The notes under the pieces were generated by a model. That model ran no database searches. It had not been told where the DNA came from and worked only from the letters and a program-made list of their open reading frames with translations. Of a DNA stretch of 64,000 bases, positions 49,213-60,559 are shown one piece after another. Position 1 is the first letter of the stretch. Each line of letters begins with the position of its first letter. The stretch covers positions 1-64,000 of the forward strand of contig LATX02000021.1 of assembly GCA_001466705.2 (NCBI GenBank), in the 5' to 3' direction. The translations under genes and the position numbers were made by a program. This DNA is from Moniliophthora roreri (taxonomy: Eukaryota; Basidiomycota; Agaricomycetes; Agaricales; Marasmiaceae).

Positions 49213-52200
49213 ATGGCCGATCCCAAGTTATGGACCAAGTTCGACTCAACAGACATAGAAGATGCAGCAGAGACTGGTCGACTCCATTCGATGAGGCCAC
49301 ATATGCCTCAGCAGCGGCACTGCAACTGTGTTCACGACGTACTGCCTCATACTCCTGGTGCTCGCCCGTCAAGAAATTTGGTAGTTTGCATTGATGGGAC
49401 TGCGAATCAGTTCAGCGACAAGGTCTGCCGACGTTATTGCTTCACTTTGGTTTTGCCTGATTCTCTTCCGTGCACAGAATACCAACGTGGTTGAACTCTA
49501 CAGCAGGCTCGAGAAAAGCGAGCACTTGCAAGTTACATTCTATAACAGTGGGATTGGAACATATGCCAGCCCATCCTGGAAATCGTTAACCTACTACAAG
49601 CAGGTTATGTACCATAAAATTGACCTTGCCGTCGCTTGGTGAGTTGTTCGACCCATATATTCTACATTTTCATCGACCATATCACTGAGGCACGTCCTTT
49701 AACTCTGTAGGAGATTCGAAAAGATCTTACTTAGTGCTTATCAATGGCTATGCGAGCAGTATCAAACGGGTGACCGCATCTTTCTGTTCGGTAAGGCCAA
49801 AGACATCTTTAATACCTTTGGGCTGAGATATGGATAGGTTTCTCTCGTGGAGCTTATCAAGTCCGCGCACTCTCGGCAATGATCGAGAAGGTATCATACC
49901 GTGTGCTGTCTGGCGAGATGCGCTGATTAAATCGACATAGGTTGGATTGATTCATCGGGGTAACGAAGCCCAGATACCCTTGTAAGTGTAGCCACAACTT
50001 TGATAGCTCTATCATGAAACTTCCACAGTGCATACGACCTTTACCGGCAGACGGCGGAACGCAGTGCCTACAAAAGCGACACGAAGGCAAAGACTGGACT
50101 CAACAACAAGAAGGGTTCCGAGAAGATCAAGTCCCAATTGCCACCGGAAGATACACCGAAGCACAAAGACCAGTCTCTCTCCAATGAGAAAAAGATATCA
50201 GAATCTGGCTCTCAAGCGAACAAATCGGAACATGCAGGCCCGAAAGCTGCAGCTGGCGAATTGTCAAAACCAGAAAAGCAAAAACCTGACGATTATATTG
50301 ATAATGCTGCACGCTTCAAACGCACTTTCTGTAGAACGGATGCCAAGGTGCATTTTGTCGGTGTATGGTGAGAACGCATTCTATCAGCTCCTGATAACCG
50401 TAAATCATTCTACACGCATTCACCTCTAGGGATACCGTTTCGTCTGTTGGTTTTGCAAAGAAGAAAGAGCTTCCTCTTACGGCGGAAGGCATGGAGCACG
50501 TTTGCCTTTTTCGTCATGCACTAGCTCTAGATGAGCGACGAGTCAAGTTCCTGCCTGAGTTCGTCAACGGTGGCGCTGGGCCGAAAGTCGACGATCAGAA
50601 AAAGTCGGCTTCTGAAATGCCCCACACCAAGGAAGTCTGGTTTTCAGGCACACATTCAGATATGTGAGTCCGTTGGATTAGACTGTCGCTGCATTCTGAT
50701 AGCGCTTTGTATCCAGTGGTGGGGGCAACATCGAGAATAAGGGGTTAAATAACAACGGCCCTGCTTTACGATGGATGATAACTGAAGCATCTAAAGCAGG
50801 GCTCTTGTTGACACCCTTCTCATGGAAATGGGACGAAGTCAGAACAGCAAAGGCTTTCAATGAATCTCTTACCGGCTTCTGGCGTGTGCTTGAGATACTG
50901 CCTATCAAGCGCTCATTGTATGAAGTTCAGGATGAAACCACACGTCGGTGAGTATGATATTCGTTTTTCATCGGTGTTCAGCTTTACGAACGTGACACGC
51001 GTTTATTCCATCAGCCCCCATATGGGTGCTCGACGTAAAATTCTCGAGGGCCAATTGGTTCACCGTTCAGTTTACGGGTCCGACCGTTTACACCTCGAAT
51101 ATCAGGACCACCTGAAACCATGGGACGGGAAGGATCCTTCGAGAATTGAACCAGACAAGTTCGACCAAGTTACCCACCACATCGAGTATGCAATAGACCT
51201 CCTCAGCAATATGGACATGAAGGCTTCCGGGCAACGTTACCATCACCTATCACACCTGAACCATACCTCTTTTATGTTTGGAACTGGTGAGTACTACGTA
51301 TTTTGTAGAGGAAATGAAACACCTTAAGCCATGATAGATGAATCTATTCAAGCATACATCAATCTGTCGCATGCATTATTCTATCCAGTGAACTTGGATG
51401 ATCCTGCCATTCAACAGAGGACTGTTGCAACGATGGAGGTACTCGAGAATTTGGCTTCCAATCTTTTTCAAAAGCAACATTTTAGCAGACAACCACCAGT
51501 CATTCGTGATCTGCTACGCAGCAACGTTTCAAAGCAGAAAGACATAATGGAGCGCATTGAGAAATTTCTGGATGCATTTGGGACCGGTAAGTAACGTCAA
51601 CAGGGTAGCCGACTCATAAGTTTACATTCATCCTTACAGCCGAAATATTCTCAATCCGCAGGAATGGACCTGTTTCCTCATTCGCGTTTTCTCCGGACAA
51701 TAAACAAATTGCATGTGGGACAGCCTCTGGAGACATCTTCTTCCGAGACGCCATAACTGGCGCAGAACTACAAACGAACTGGGAACCGACGACCTACCGT
51801 CATGGCAACCGAGTATCTTGCTTAGCATTCTCTCATGACGGAAAGAAGATGGTCTCGGGGGACCATAACGGGCTGTTAAGACTATGGGATGCGGAGTCGG
51901 GAAATACATTGGGTTCACATCATCACCCGGCCTCGGCGAAGATCTTGTCGGTTGCTTTTGCCCGGGATGGTCGGATTGTTGCCACGTTGGGCTCGGAGAT
52001 CATACCCATCTTCAGTTCTGACAACAACTTGGAATTACTCAACCTACTCAATGGTCACGGCCACGACGTTCTTTCTGCTGCGTTCTCCCCCGAAGTACCG
52101 AGTTCTGCTATATTCAGGACGAAGGATGGTTCCGGCGCTCCCTCTAGCCTCCCCGTGCCTGGGCCAAGCAGCACCCATGGGGCGGGCAATCAGCTTGCAA

Positions 52201-53486
52201 CCGCCCCGATTCCGAGTGGTGACCCTGGCAAACAGAACCAGTCTGCGACCGCCCCAAGTCTGAGCGATGACCTTAGCGAGGAGAACCAGTCTGCGACCGC
52301 CCCAAGTCTGAGCGATGACCTTAGCGAGCAGAACCAGCCTGCTACCATCTCAGACCCTATCAGTGATACTGGCGCAGGAAACCAGCCCGGTAATGCGGCC
52401 AACATGGGCACAAGTGGCAACGTGTCTGGTTTGCCCGCATCTGGCGGGACTGATCACGGCATTAAAGATGGCTTATCAGACTTGAAGACATTGTCTCAAG
52501 ACAGCATTATCAGCACTATCGCTTCAAAAATTGCTAGCATGATAGGGACCGCAAAGGATTCGTCTGAAAATACTGGCAGTCAGACCATTGTGGATGAAGC
52601 TGATGTAACAGCAACAGCAGTAGCATCGCCAACTCATAAAGCCAGCCCAACTGCCGCCAGTAGCTCAGACGCCGCCCTGACGGCCCAGAAGGACGAGGGC
52701 CCAGACCAGGGCGCTAAAGAGGCATCCGGTACCGACCACACATACGTACCTTTTTTCGTACCTGACATGCCCCAGGACGTTCCTGCGCCGACCGGGCTGT
52801 CACCGCAACTGCTACATCCTGAACCAGGCCGAGCAATACAGCCTATGGTAACGCAGCTCATCTCTGCTTCCCGTGACAAGACGTTTTGTGTTTGGGATGT
52901 GACTAGGGCGATTACTAGGGGACCCCCAGATGAAATACCAGACCTCATATTGCCGTCCTTCCAATCATCACAGTACCTCGATGAGATACGCTCTGTAGCG
53001 TTCTCGAATGACGGCTTAAACGCCTTTGTAGGCGTACGTGATGGTTCAGTCGCCATGTGGAAGTCTAGCTCTAGTGATGGATCACCTGGGCCAAGTGGCT
53101 ATTCATGGCTGGCCTCTGCGAACAAGAATGCTCCCATCATGTGGCCTGGCGGGGAACGAGTTGCGGTAAATTCTCTCGCAGTCGCTCCACCCCCGCCCCC
53201 ATCCTCTGAACCCTCGACTTCGTCATTACCCCCAGTGACCGAGGTCAAGTTGGCCTGTGGCTTGGATGATGGAAGAGTTACGCTCTGGGACCTGTCATCA
53301 GGAATGCCCCAGTTTGAGGACGAGCTACAGCACTCATCCAGTGTCGTGTCTGTGAGCTACTCTCCTGACGGAAAACGTATCGCAGCTTGTACCAAGGAGG
53401 GTATTATTGTAGTTTGGGATGCGCAGGGTCCAAGTGGAGAATGTATTCTCGAGCAGTTGACCCATAATGACCGTTGGTTCCCATAA
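49213..53486 (+). CDS. DUF2235 (Tle1-like) hydrolase fused to a WD40 propeller
   Basis: The N-terminal half is an alpha/beta hydrolase of the DUF2235 family, related to the type VI effector lipases called Tle1. The motifs seen are NLVVCIDGTANQF (first strand), DRIFLFG-FSRGAYQVRALS with the GxSxG nucleophile serine, HFVGVWDTVSSVGF (acid) and EVWFSGTHSDIGGG (distal His/Asp). The second half is a seven-bladed WD40 propeller (VSSFAFSPDNKQIACGTASG, VSCLAFSHDGKKMVSG, LRSVAF-type units to SVSYSPDGKRIAACT). A charged Lys/Ser linker (about residues 190-260) and a Ser/Asp/Ala-rich 250-residue insert within one blade are unusual. About 11 introns lie in the hydrolase half, while the WD40 half is nearly one exon. 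About 1,150 residues. Substrate is unknown; lipase activity is inferred from the family. Confidence 0.85.
52229..52335 (+). repeat. 48-bp in-frame tandem repeat in the propeller insert
   Basis: A 48-bp unit encoding NQSATAPSLSDDLSE plus E or Q is repeated twice almost perfectly. A third, degenerate unit (SATAPIPSGDPGKQ) lies just upstream, and NQPAT follows. It lies in the Ser/Asp/Ala-rich insert that splits a WD40 blade and should vary in copy number between strains. Confidence 0.8.
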
Positions 53487-54003
53487 GTGTACAGTTAAAC
53501 AGATTTTCATGTTGCAGAACAGAGCGCGCTTGAAGGGAAAGAAGGCTAGTTTGTCCCATGACCATTGGCGGTATCCGATGTGGTTTGAGTAGCTTTATCG
53601 CTGGCTTTTCGTCGAAGTCAACTATTTTTATTTATTGCAATTCTTTTTGTACGATTTGTACTTGACATGATAGAAATCCACTGGTTTGTTACGCTTACAG
53701 CACTTTGCGTAAATAATGGGAATCGTCGTATTTTGTTTCAGTAGATATCAGAGTAAAGTGTAAGCGTGTTGAGTAAAGGGGCCTGCCACGTGGAACGGTG
53801 AACAGAGTGTCTTACGACCTTTCGGAAAACCTTGTCCGCGTGTATGAAGTCGCGCGAAAAAAATCAAAAAATCAGAAAAAAATAAGAAAAATAAGAAAAA
53901 TACTGGGTGGCCTTTCTGTACTCATATTGATACTCTATCACCATTCTGAAGGATAGTATAGTGATCCTTGAGTCAAGATTTACAAAGCGAAGCAATGCTA
54001 AGG
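53487..54003. other. Intergenic junction to the right-hand retroelement
   Basis: This follows the hydrolase-WD40 gene. It includes an A-rich tract (AAAAAAATCAAAAAATCAG, about 53860-53905) and then unique sequence up to the LTR start at 54004. No gene is seen. Confidence 0.5.
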
Positions 54004-55012
54004 TGTTATGAAAAACACCATGTTACCACATTATTTACACATGTATACAGCATATTCTTAATTTCCAAACTATGGCACATGTGATGGACTCATCTTTACA
54101 ATCGACATGCCAGTACTTATATTTATAGTAATGTTTCACTCACAACATACATACATGAGGATAGTAGTATATAATAAGTAGCTAACACAACTATGTACTC
54201 CAGTCTTGAGCTGGTTTATTCCTGACCAGTAATTGATTCATCTTCATCATCTTCACCTTTGTCTGAGTTGAGGGAGCATTAGCCAGGTAGAACTGGTTGG
54301 TTGCTAACAAAAGCTCAAGACTTCTCTTAAACCTCTCTCTTGCTCTCTCTCTATCACATGTTTCATCATCACCTGAATGTTTTACATTCTTGTATCCTTT
54401 CCTTGACAAATGTATCCCACTGGGTAGATTATGAATGCCTTCACTACCCCACTCCATCATTCCCTCTCATGTTTTTGTTATTATAGATCTGAGAAGCAAT
54501 CCTGTTGGTCAGTAATGGTCCAAACATGTCAGCTAGTTGTGACCTGAACATTTGAAGTGATACAGACTTTCTTCCTTTTTTCCTTGTAGTACTTCCCATG
54601 CTTCCCTTTTCATCGGACTCATCCACCTTCCCAGTCCCCTTTCCCTTTCTCACTCCTATGCTTCTCTTTCCATCGGACTTGTCCACCTTCCCAGTCCCCA
54701 TTTACTTATCCCTTTGTACGGTATTACTCATATCCCGATCGCTTCGGGAAACCTTAGACAATCTCCGAACACTTCGCTATACTTACGTAGTTAGTATTAG
54801 CAAAGTTGTATCTATTTAAGTGCTCAAGCTGAGACTTCTAGTCTCCAGCTTGACCTAGTTAATCTAGACTTGTGTCAACGCCGATATCGAAGGACCTCTG
54901 AACTTCAGTAACCACTGAACGAACTTAAACTTGAACTTGCAACAACTACTTGAACGAAGAACGTACTTTGCTAAGGTGGTTAGGTCGACATTGCTGCGCA
55001 AGTAACGTAACA
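54004..55012 (+). repeat. 5' LTR of chromovirus copy 2 (TGTTA...TAACA)
   Basis: The left end TGTTATGAAAAACACC is repeated at 62424. The right end is placed at GTAACGTAACA (55012), giving TGTTA...TAACA termini shared with the other LTR-type elements in this window. A TATTTAAG-like box lies near 54815. The first 238 bp differ from the 3' LTR at about seven positions (about 97% identity). The right boundary is inferred because the 3' LTR is incomplete. Confidence 0.65.
54191..54701 (-). other. Antisense coding-like sequence inside the 5' LTR
   Basis: Two overlapping minus-strand frames join through one apparent frameshift near 54450. The first gives GTGKVDKSDGKRSIGVRKGK and a second GTGKVDESDEKGSMG repeat, then SLQMFRSQLADMFGPLLTNR. 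The second gives a hydrophilic helical stretch ending LELLLATNQFYLANAP. Composition is protein-like, not AT-noise. A 60-bp direct repeat (54598 and 54658) encodes the repeated segment. Similarity between the two LTRs stops at 54241/62661, so it may be specific to this LTR. Function is unknown. Confidence 0.4.
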
Positions 55013-55506
55013 GAAGAGGGTGCTAGTTCTCTGAACAAACTTTTGGTCACTACCTCATTGTAGGTGATTTAGGGGTTAACTCCCCCTCACAGGAAGACTT
55101 TGGCTATCTGAGATTCTATTGAATATCAGAGACGTCAGCTGCACAATTGTGAACAGTACTGGTTTCTTGGCCTCCATAATTATGTACATACTTTTACAAT
55201 ACAACCCACAGTGTGCACCTACAGCAATCACTGGTGAAGAACCATGCTAGGATAGGTGGTTGTAGATACAGATAAATAAATTGTAAAACCCAATCAGTAA
55301 GGACCTTACGACCTTATTGAGTTTGAAGAAGTAGTAGTAGGTAAAAACCTAAGGAGGAAAGCTTTGGTTGTGTGCTGGCTCCAAGGTACTAAAAGCAACA
55401 TCCTTTGGTGATCAAATATTGTTGAGAGTACTTCTACTTTGATCCCTGATTGTATCACTTCCCTTCCTTCCCTTTCGATTAAGTTCAATAGAATCACATT
55501 CCCAAT

Positions 55507-56660
55507 ATGGATAATCAAGCTCCACAAGATCTGATCACTCTCAATCTTCCTGAAGGATATGAAACCCTCCCAGCACCAAGCCATGAGGATAGGGGATTCT
55601 TCAGACTTGTCTGAGCATGTTTGAGAAAAATTTTAGAATGGTTCTCAATCATTGCTGGAAATACAGGGAGAACAACAACAACAACAGAACAAATTGCTCT
55701 AGCCACCACCCATTACAAGAACAAAGAACCCAAAGTCAATGTTGAAGCACCAGAGAAATATCATGGAGAACCAGAAAAAGCAGATGCTTTTATTAATTCA
55801 TTGATGTTGTACTTCCTGGGATGAAGAATCAAAAATGACAGAAACATAATCATCATAGCACTCAGCCTAATTACAGGAGGAGCAAATGATATAGCAGGAA
55901 ATTGGGCTGATCTCCAATGGAAACTAATTGTTGAAGGAGATGATGATTGGATTGACACATGGAAAGAGTTTCAGGACAACTTCATTACCTATTTCAAGTA
56001 CTCATCAACCAAAGTTGAGTTACAAGCGAAACTGGTAAAACTGAAACAAGGAAAGATGACTGCTGACAGATATATCACTCAATTCAAAGGATATATGAAC
56101 AGAAGCAAATTTAATGACAAAGCTCTCCTGTTCTGGTTCAAAAACAGGTTAAATGATGGATTATGAAGTTTGGTCTGGAGCCTTAGGCCCATGCCTACAA
56201 TGCTCAATGAATGGATGAAAGAAGCATCCAATTAAGACTGAACTTGGCAGATGAACAAGGAATATATTAAACACCACCAAGATCAAGATCATCAGAACCA
56301 AAGTAAAGGGAAGACCCATGAAACAAAGAACCAAGATCATAAACTGGCAGAACCTGCAAGTAGCCTGGCAAAAGATCTGAATGCAATGGACATCAGCGCT
56401 ATGAAGAAGAAAGGCCTTTGTTATCCTTGTAAAAAACCAGGCTATTGATTCTTCAAATGTCTAAGCAAAGGAGTGGATTCTAAGCTGACTACCTTCACCA
56501 GAGGAACAAAGAAAGAAATGGGTGGAGGAATAACGAGTGGAAGTGTAGATCTGAAAGAAATGTCTAAAGATAGAAAAAAGGAACTATTAGAGAAATTAAT
56601 GGCAGACCTAGGTGGGGATTTTTAGAAGCCTCAAAGATAAGCACCAATCTTTGGGAGGCA
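55507..56660 (+). pseudogene. Chromovirus copy 2 gag
   Basis: ATG at 55507 gives MDNQAPQDLITLNLPEGYET. The capsid-like region reads YHGEPEKADAFINSLMLYFL and, after a stop, GNWADLQWKLIVEGDDDWID...LVKLKQGKMTADRYITQF. A zinc-knuckle-like box at 56419-56460 reads CYPCKKPGY, stop, FFKC, with tyrosine in place of the usual histidine. Stops at former Arg, Gln and Trp codons (TGA, TAA) interrupt an otherwise continuous frame. Confidence 0.8.
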
Positions 56661-57021
56661 CATATGAACATTTGATCTTTCATAACCTATAATGCATTCA
56701 ATCTGGAATTGAATGAAATTATGAATAAGATTGAATCAGGTGCCCAGTTCAATGGAAGAAGACAAATTCCTTGGACTACAGAATAGTATGCCCAGAGGTC
56801 AAGAGATTCCAAGTCCAAAATGATTTTATTCCAACACATGGTACATGAGAAACACCGACAAGAAGCCTCCTGGGAAGCATTAAAAGAGATAAATCGGTTA
56901 AATGACACTAATGCTGTGAAGGTCTTAGATAAACTAAGACCACCCAGACACATAAGGTCATCAAAGCAACAAACAAACATTAGTTGCAATCACATTAGAT
57001 GATCAATGGTGAATCAACATA

Positions 57022-57330
57022 AAAGCACTACTCAATAGCAGATGTACTGGAAGTGCAGTAAACAAAAAATGGATTGAGAAACATAAAATCAACACAGAGA
57101 AATATGTTCGACCCATTCCAGTATATAACACTGATAGGACATTGAATATAGGAGGACCAATCACAGAAAAAGTTGATTTAAAGATAATAATAGACAACCA
57201 TGTGGAAATCCTAAGTTTCAATGTAACAAATCTAGAGGAAACCAATATGTTCATTGGTTATGAATGGATAAAGAAACATAACCCAGATATCAATTGGACT
57301 ACTAGTGAAATAAAGTTCAATTGATGCTCT
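57022..57330 (+). pseudogene. Chromovirus copy 2 retropepsin-like protease
   Basis: The active-site region reads NSRCTGSAVNKKW (57034 onward). The catalytic Asp of the D-S/T-G box is Asn and the Gly is Arg. ITEKVDLKIIIDNHVEILSF and MFIGYEWIKKHNPDINW follow, typical of chromovirus proteases. A short frame-shifted patch (56820-57002) lies just upstream. The enzyme should be inactive. Confidence 0.75.
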
Positions 57331-57539
57331 ATAGAGTGTAATGTGTACCAAGAATATTCAGAACTGGAAGATGATAGTGATGAAGAAGATGATGAAATAG
57401 AACCAGGTGATCAGATACTCATGATAGACATTGAACATGAAATCCAAATCAGAGCCAGGGAAAACATCTTGACTGGAATTGCTATTGAAGCAGGAAAGAA
57501 AGAGAAGGAAAAATCCTTTGAAGACATCATTCTGGAGCA

Positions 57540-58455
57540 TTACTGAGACTTTAAAGATATATTTGACAAAAAGGAGTTTGATTCTCTACCACCAAGAAGA
57601 CCCTGGGATCATGCAATTGAACTAATCCTGGGATCAAAAGGAGAAAACTCTGCCAAAATATATCCATTAAGTCCATTGGAACAAAAGGAACTTGATGACT
57701 TCTTAGAAGAAAACCTTAAAACAGGATGGATCAGACCTTCAAAGTCACCATTCACATCACCATTCTTCTTTGTAAAGAAGAAAGATGGAAAACTAAGACC
57801 AGTTCAAGATTATCAAAAGTTAAATGAGCAAACAATTAAAAACCGTTACCCTTTGCCATTAACACAAGAACTAGTTGATAAACTTAAAGATGCAGTATGG
57901 TTTTCAAAAATGGATGTCTGTTGGAGTTTCAACAACATTAGAATCAAAGAAGGAGATGAATGGAAAGCAGCATTCCTTACAAATTGAGGGATGTTCAGGC
58001 CTTTAGTCATGTTTTTCAGTCTTACAAATTCTCCAGCCACATTCCAAACCATGATGAATATGATATCACGAGATGAAATCAATACAGGAAAAGTCATTGT
58101 ATACATGGACAACATCCTTGTCTTTACCAAAACTCTCAAAGAACATTGTGAAATGGTCAGGAGAATTCTAAGGAAACTATGTGAGAATAAACTCTACCCA
58201 AAGCCAGAAAAATGCATATTTGAAGCACTTAAAGTAGAGTTCCTTGGATTAATTGTTGGAAAAGGACAAGTGAAGATGGACCTGAATAAAGTAAAAGCAG
58301 TAACAAGTTGGCCAACTCCACAATATAAATGAGATGTCCAACAATTCTTGGGTTTCCTCAACTTTTACCAATGATTCATCAAAGACTTTGGAAAATCCAC
58401 CAAACCTCTCACAAAGTTAACTGGAAAAAATGACTGGGAATGGACAAATGATCAG
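57540..58455 (+). pseudogene. Chromovirus copy 2 reverse transcriptase
   Basis: Blocks run in the usual order: YPLSPLEQKELDDFLEENLK, GWIRPSKSPFTSPFFFVKKK, LRPVQDYQKLNEQTIKNRYP, FSKMDVCWSFNNIRI, FSLTNSPATFQTMMN. The catalytic box VYMDNILVF (58099 onward) has Asn for the second Asp. PEKCIFEALKVEFLGLIVG and the thumb/connection part (QQFLGFLNFYQ) follow. Three stops are visible (57985, 58330, 58372 region). The frame runs up to the insertion at 58464. Confidence 0.85.
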
Positions 58456-58463
58456 CAGCAGTG

Positions 58464-59894
58464 AAGAGGCAGAAACTCTGTCTCCTATGAAGGACTGCTA
58501 CACACTATCTTCACTCTAAAATGCTCTCTAAAAGGGCTTCTGCAACTAAGAGCTGCTACCAAACCCACACACACACAACACACACCAAAACCCACAATAG
58601 AGGCTTCTATAAGTGAGAAAGCACTGTACAAGTCTACTAAGAGACTGAGTCTATCTCAAGTGATTCAGGGTGAAAAAGGGGACAGAACTCTTTATATTTT
58701 CAATTGATCAGCTTAGATGGTAGAGTCTAAAACTCTAGTAAGGATGACTCAAGTATGGCACTCAAGGGTCACAGAGTATAGGTTTTAAAACACGAGCGGT
58801 TTATTGGTTGGTTATAAAAGGTTGTATACAGTGAGGCAAGATATATATATAAATCTCAGCTCGACTAGAAGTGACTGACTGGCAAGTGCTTAGAGACTTG
58901 GTCTAAGAAGCTGTGTGGAGGTCTAATATCAATGCTGCATAGGGCTATAAGGTGCAAGTACCAGTCAGTGCTTGAGCCTGCATCTACAAGTACAGCTCTT
59001 TATATACAGAATGATAATTGGAAATAACAAAATAAAAGATAAAACAAGTGTGTTCTAGTTTATGGTATAAATCATATGTATTCATGCCTAAAAGTCTGAT
59101 TCCATGTAGCAATTAGACATATTGGGTATATTTGGTGACCAAATGGTTGATTTAGTGTGTTTTGGACCCTGTGCAGAGCATTGCTGGGTCAAACAATCCT
59201 TTCACGTAGCTACTTCTGCATAGCCACTGGTTCTGGACTGGCTGTGTACATGGGTATGTTTCTCTTTCTGCTGGTTCACTTCTGCATAGCTGCTTTCTAC
59301 CATCAGATTGGTGGGTGTCATAGTCTAGACATCTGTTGTATTTAATCCTCTTCTGTCCTGCATACAACCTTGTGAGTCATTATTGATTTCCCATGTATCT
59401 GTTGCCTATCAATCATCCTGTGTACACCTGGAAAGGCCATTATATCTGCCTGAGTGTCTTTGAAGCTCTGCATAGGAACAAGTTCCAACTGTGTACTAGT
59501 TTTAATAGTAATAATGAGGTATTAAGTCTATTGACACATTATCATGCAATGTGATTGCAAGGCAAACAATCTAGTGCACTTAGACTGTGGATCCTGCTGA
59601 TATCTATTCCTTTATATTCAGAATTAGTGGTTTCTGGCCTGTTTTATTGACCAAGGACCCTCACAGTGATGCTTCATTGTAATGTAGAGGGCTAGCATAG
59701 TCTACCAACCTCCTCTAGATTGTATTACAGTGTCAATTATTAGACTTGTTAGACTTGGTGCTTAAAGCTTAGATGCCACATTAGAGCTCTTGGGTTAGCA
59801 AGTCACATGAATCTCACATGTACTTCTGGGCTCTTTTTCTAGTATTTGACATGAAAAGTGCATGATTTTGCATCTAGGCCAAAATTAGGCACAT
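58464..59894. mobile_element. 1431-bp insertion in copy 2 with 5-bp target duplication
   Basis: CAGTG occurs on both sides (58459-58463 and 59895-59899). Removing the insertion plus one duplication restores the retroelement frame exactly (DQQQ-W-AFKEFK). The ends AAGAGG...GCACAT show no inverted repeat. The interior has an ACACACACACAACACACACC run near 58570, TATATATATAAAT near 58845 and CTTTATATACAG near 59000. There is no transposase or polymerase. It could be a non-autonomous retroelement or a solo LTR of another family. Confidence 0.65.
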
Positions 59895-59918
59895 CAGTGG
59901 GCCTTCAAAGAATTTAAA

Positions 59919-60335
59919 ATGAAGGTAAGCAGTGCTGCTGTTCTAGCAATCCCAAATAATGGAGATCAGTTCAGAGTTGAAGCAGACTCTTCAGATTTCA
60001 CAATAGGAGCAGTACTCTCACAATTCCAAGACAATAAATGGAAATCAGTAGCTTTCCTTTCTCATGTGTTAAATGAAACCAAACACAATTATGAGATTTA
60101 TGATAAGGAAATGCTAGCTATTATCACTGCCCTAAAGGAATGGAGACAATACTTCTTAGGAAGTCATAAGGAATTCAAGATATGGTTAGATCATAAAAAC
60201 CTCAAATATTTCCAAAAACCCCAAGACCTCAATCAAAGACAAGCCAGATGGATTACAATGATGCAAGATTATCACTTCACATTGCATCACAAACCTGGCA
60301 AACAAATGATGAAAGCTGATCTCTTGTCAAGATGA
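59919..60335 (+). pseudogene. Chromovirus copy 2 RNase H
   Basis: An intact 138-codon stretch encodes the Ty3/gypsy RNase H: FRVEADSSDFTIGAVLSQFQ, SVAFLSHVLNETKHNYEIYD, KEMLAIITALKEWRQYFLG, KIWLDHKNLKYFQKPQDLNQ and the HHKPGKQMMKADLLSR end. The first active-site Asp and the Glu are present. It ends at a TGA where the polyprotein should read on into integrase. Confidence 0.85.
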
Positions 60336-60559
60336 CAAGGCCATAAAAAAGGGGTAGATGACAATCAAAACATTATCTTACTCAAACCAGAACTTTTCTG
60401 TCAATTACACAGGTCGATAATCACCACAGACACTGACCTAATGACTTGAATTAAAAAAGCTAAAGATCAAGATCTAATGGTTAAAGTTGCTCTAGAAAGG
60501 AAGAAAAAGGAATAGAAAGAAGATAACAAGGTTATCACCTGGAAAGATTGGATCTATAT

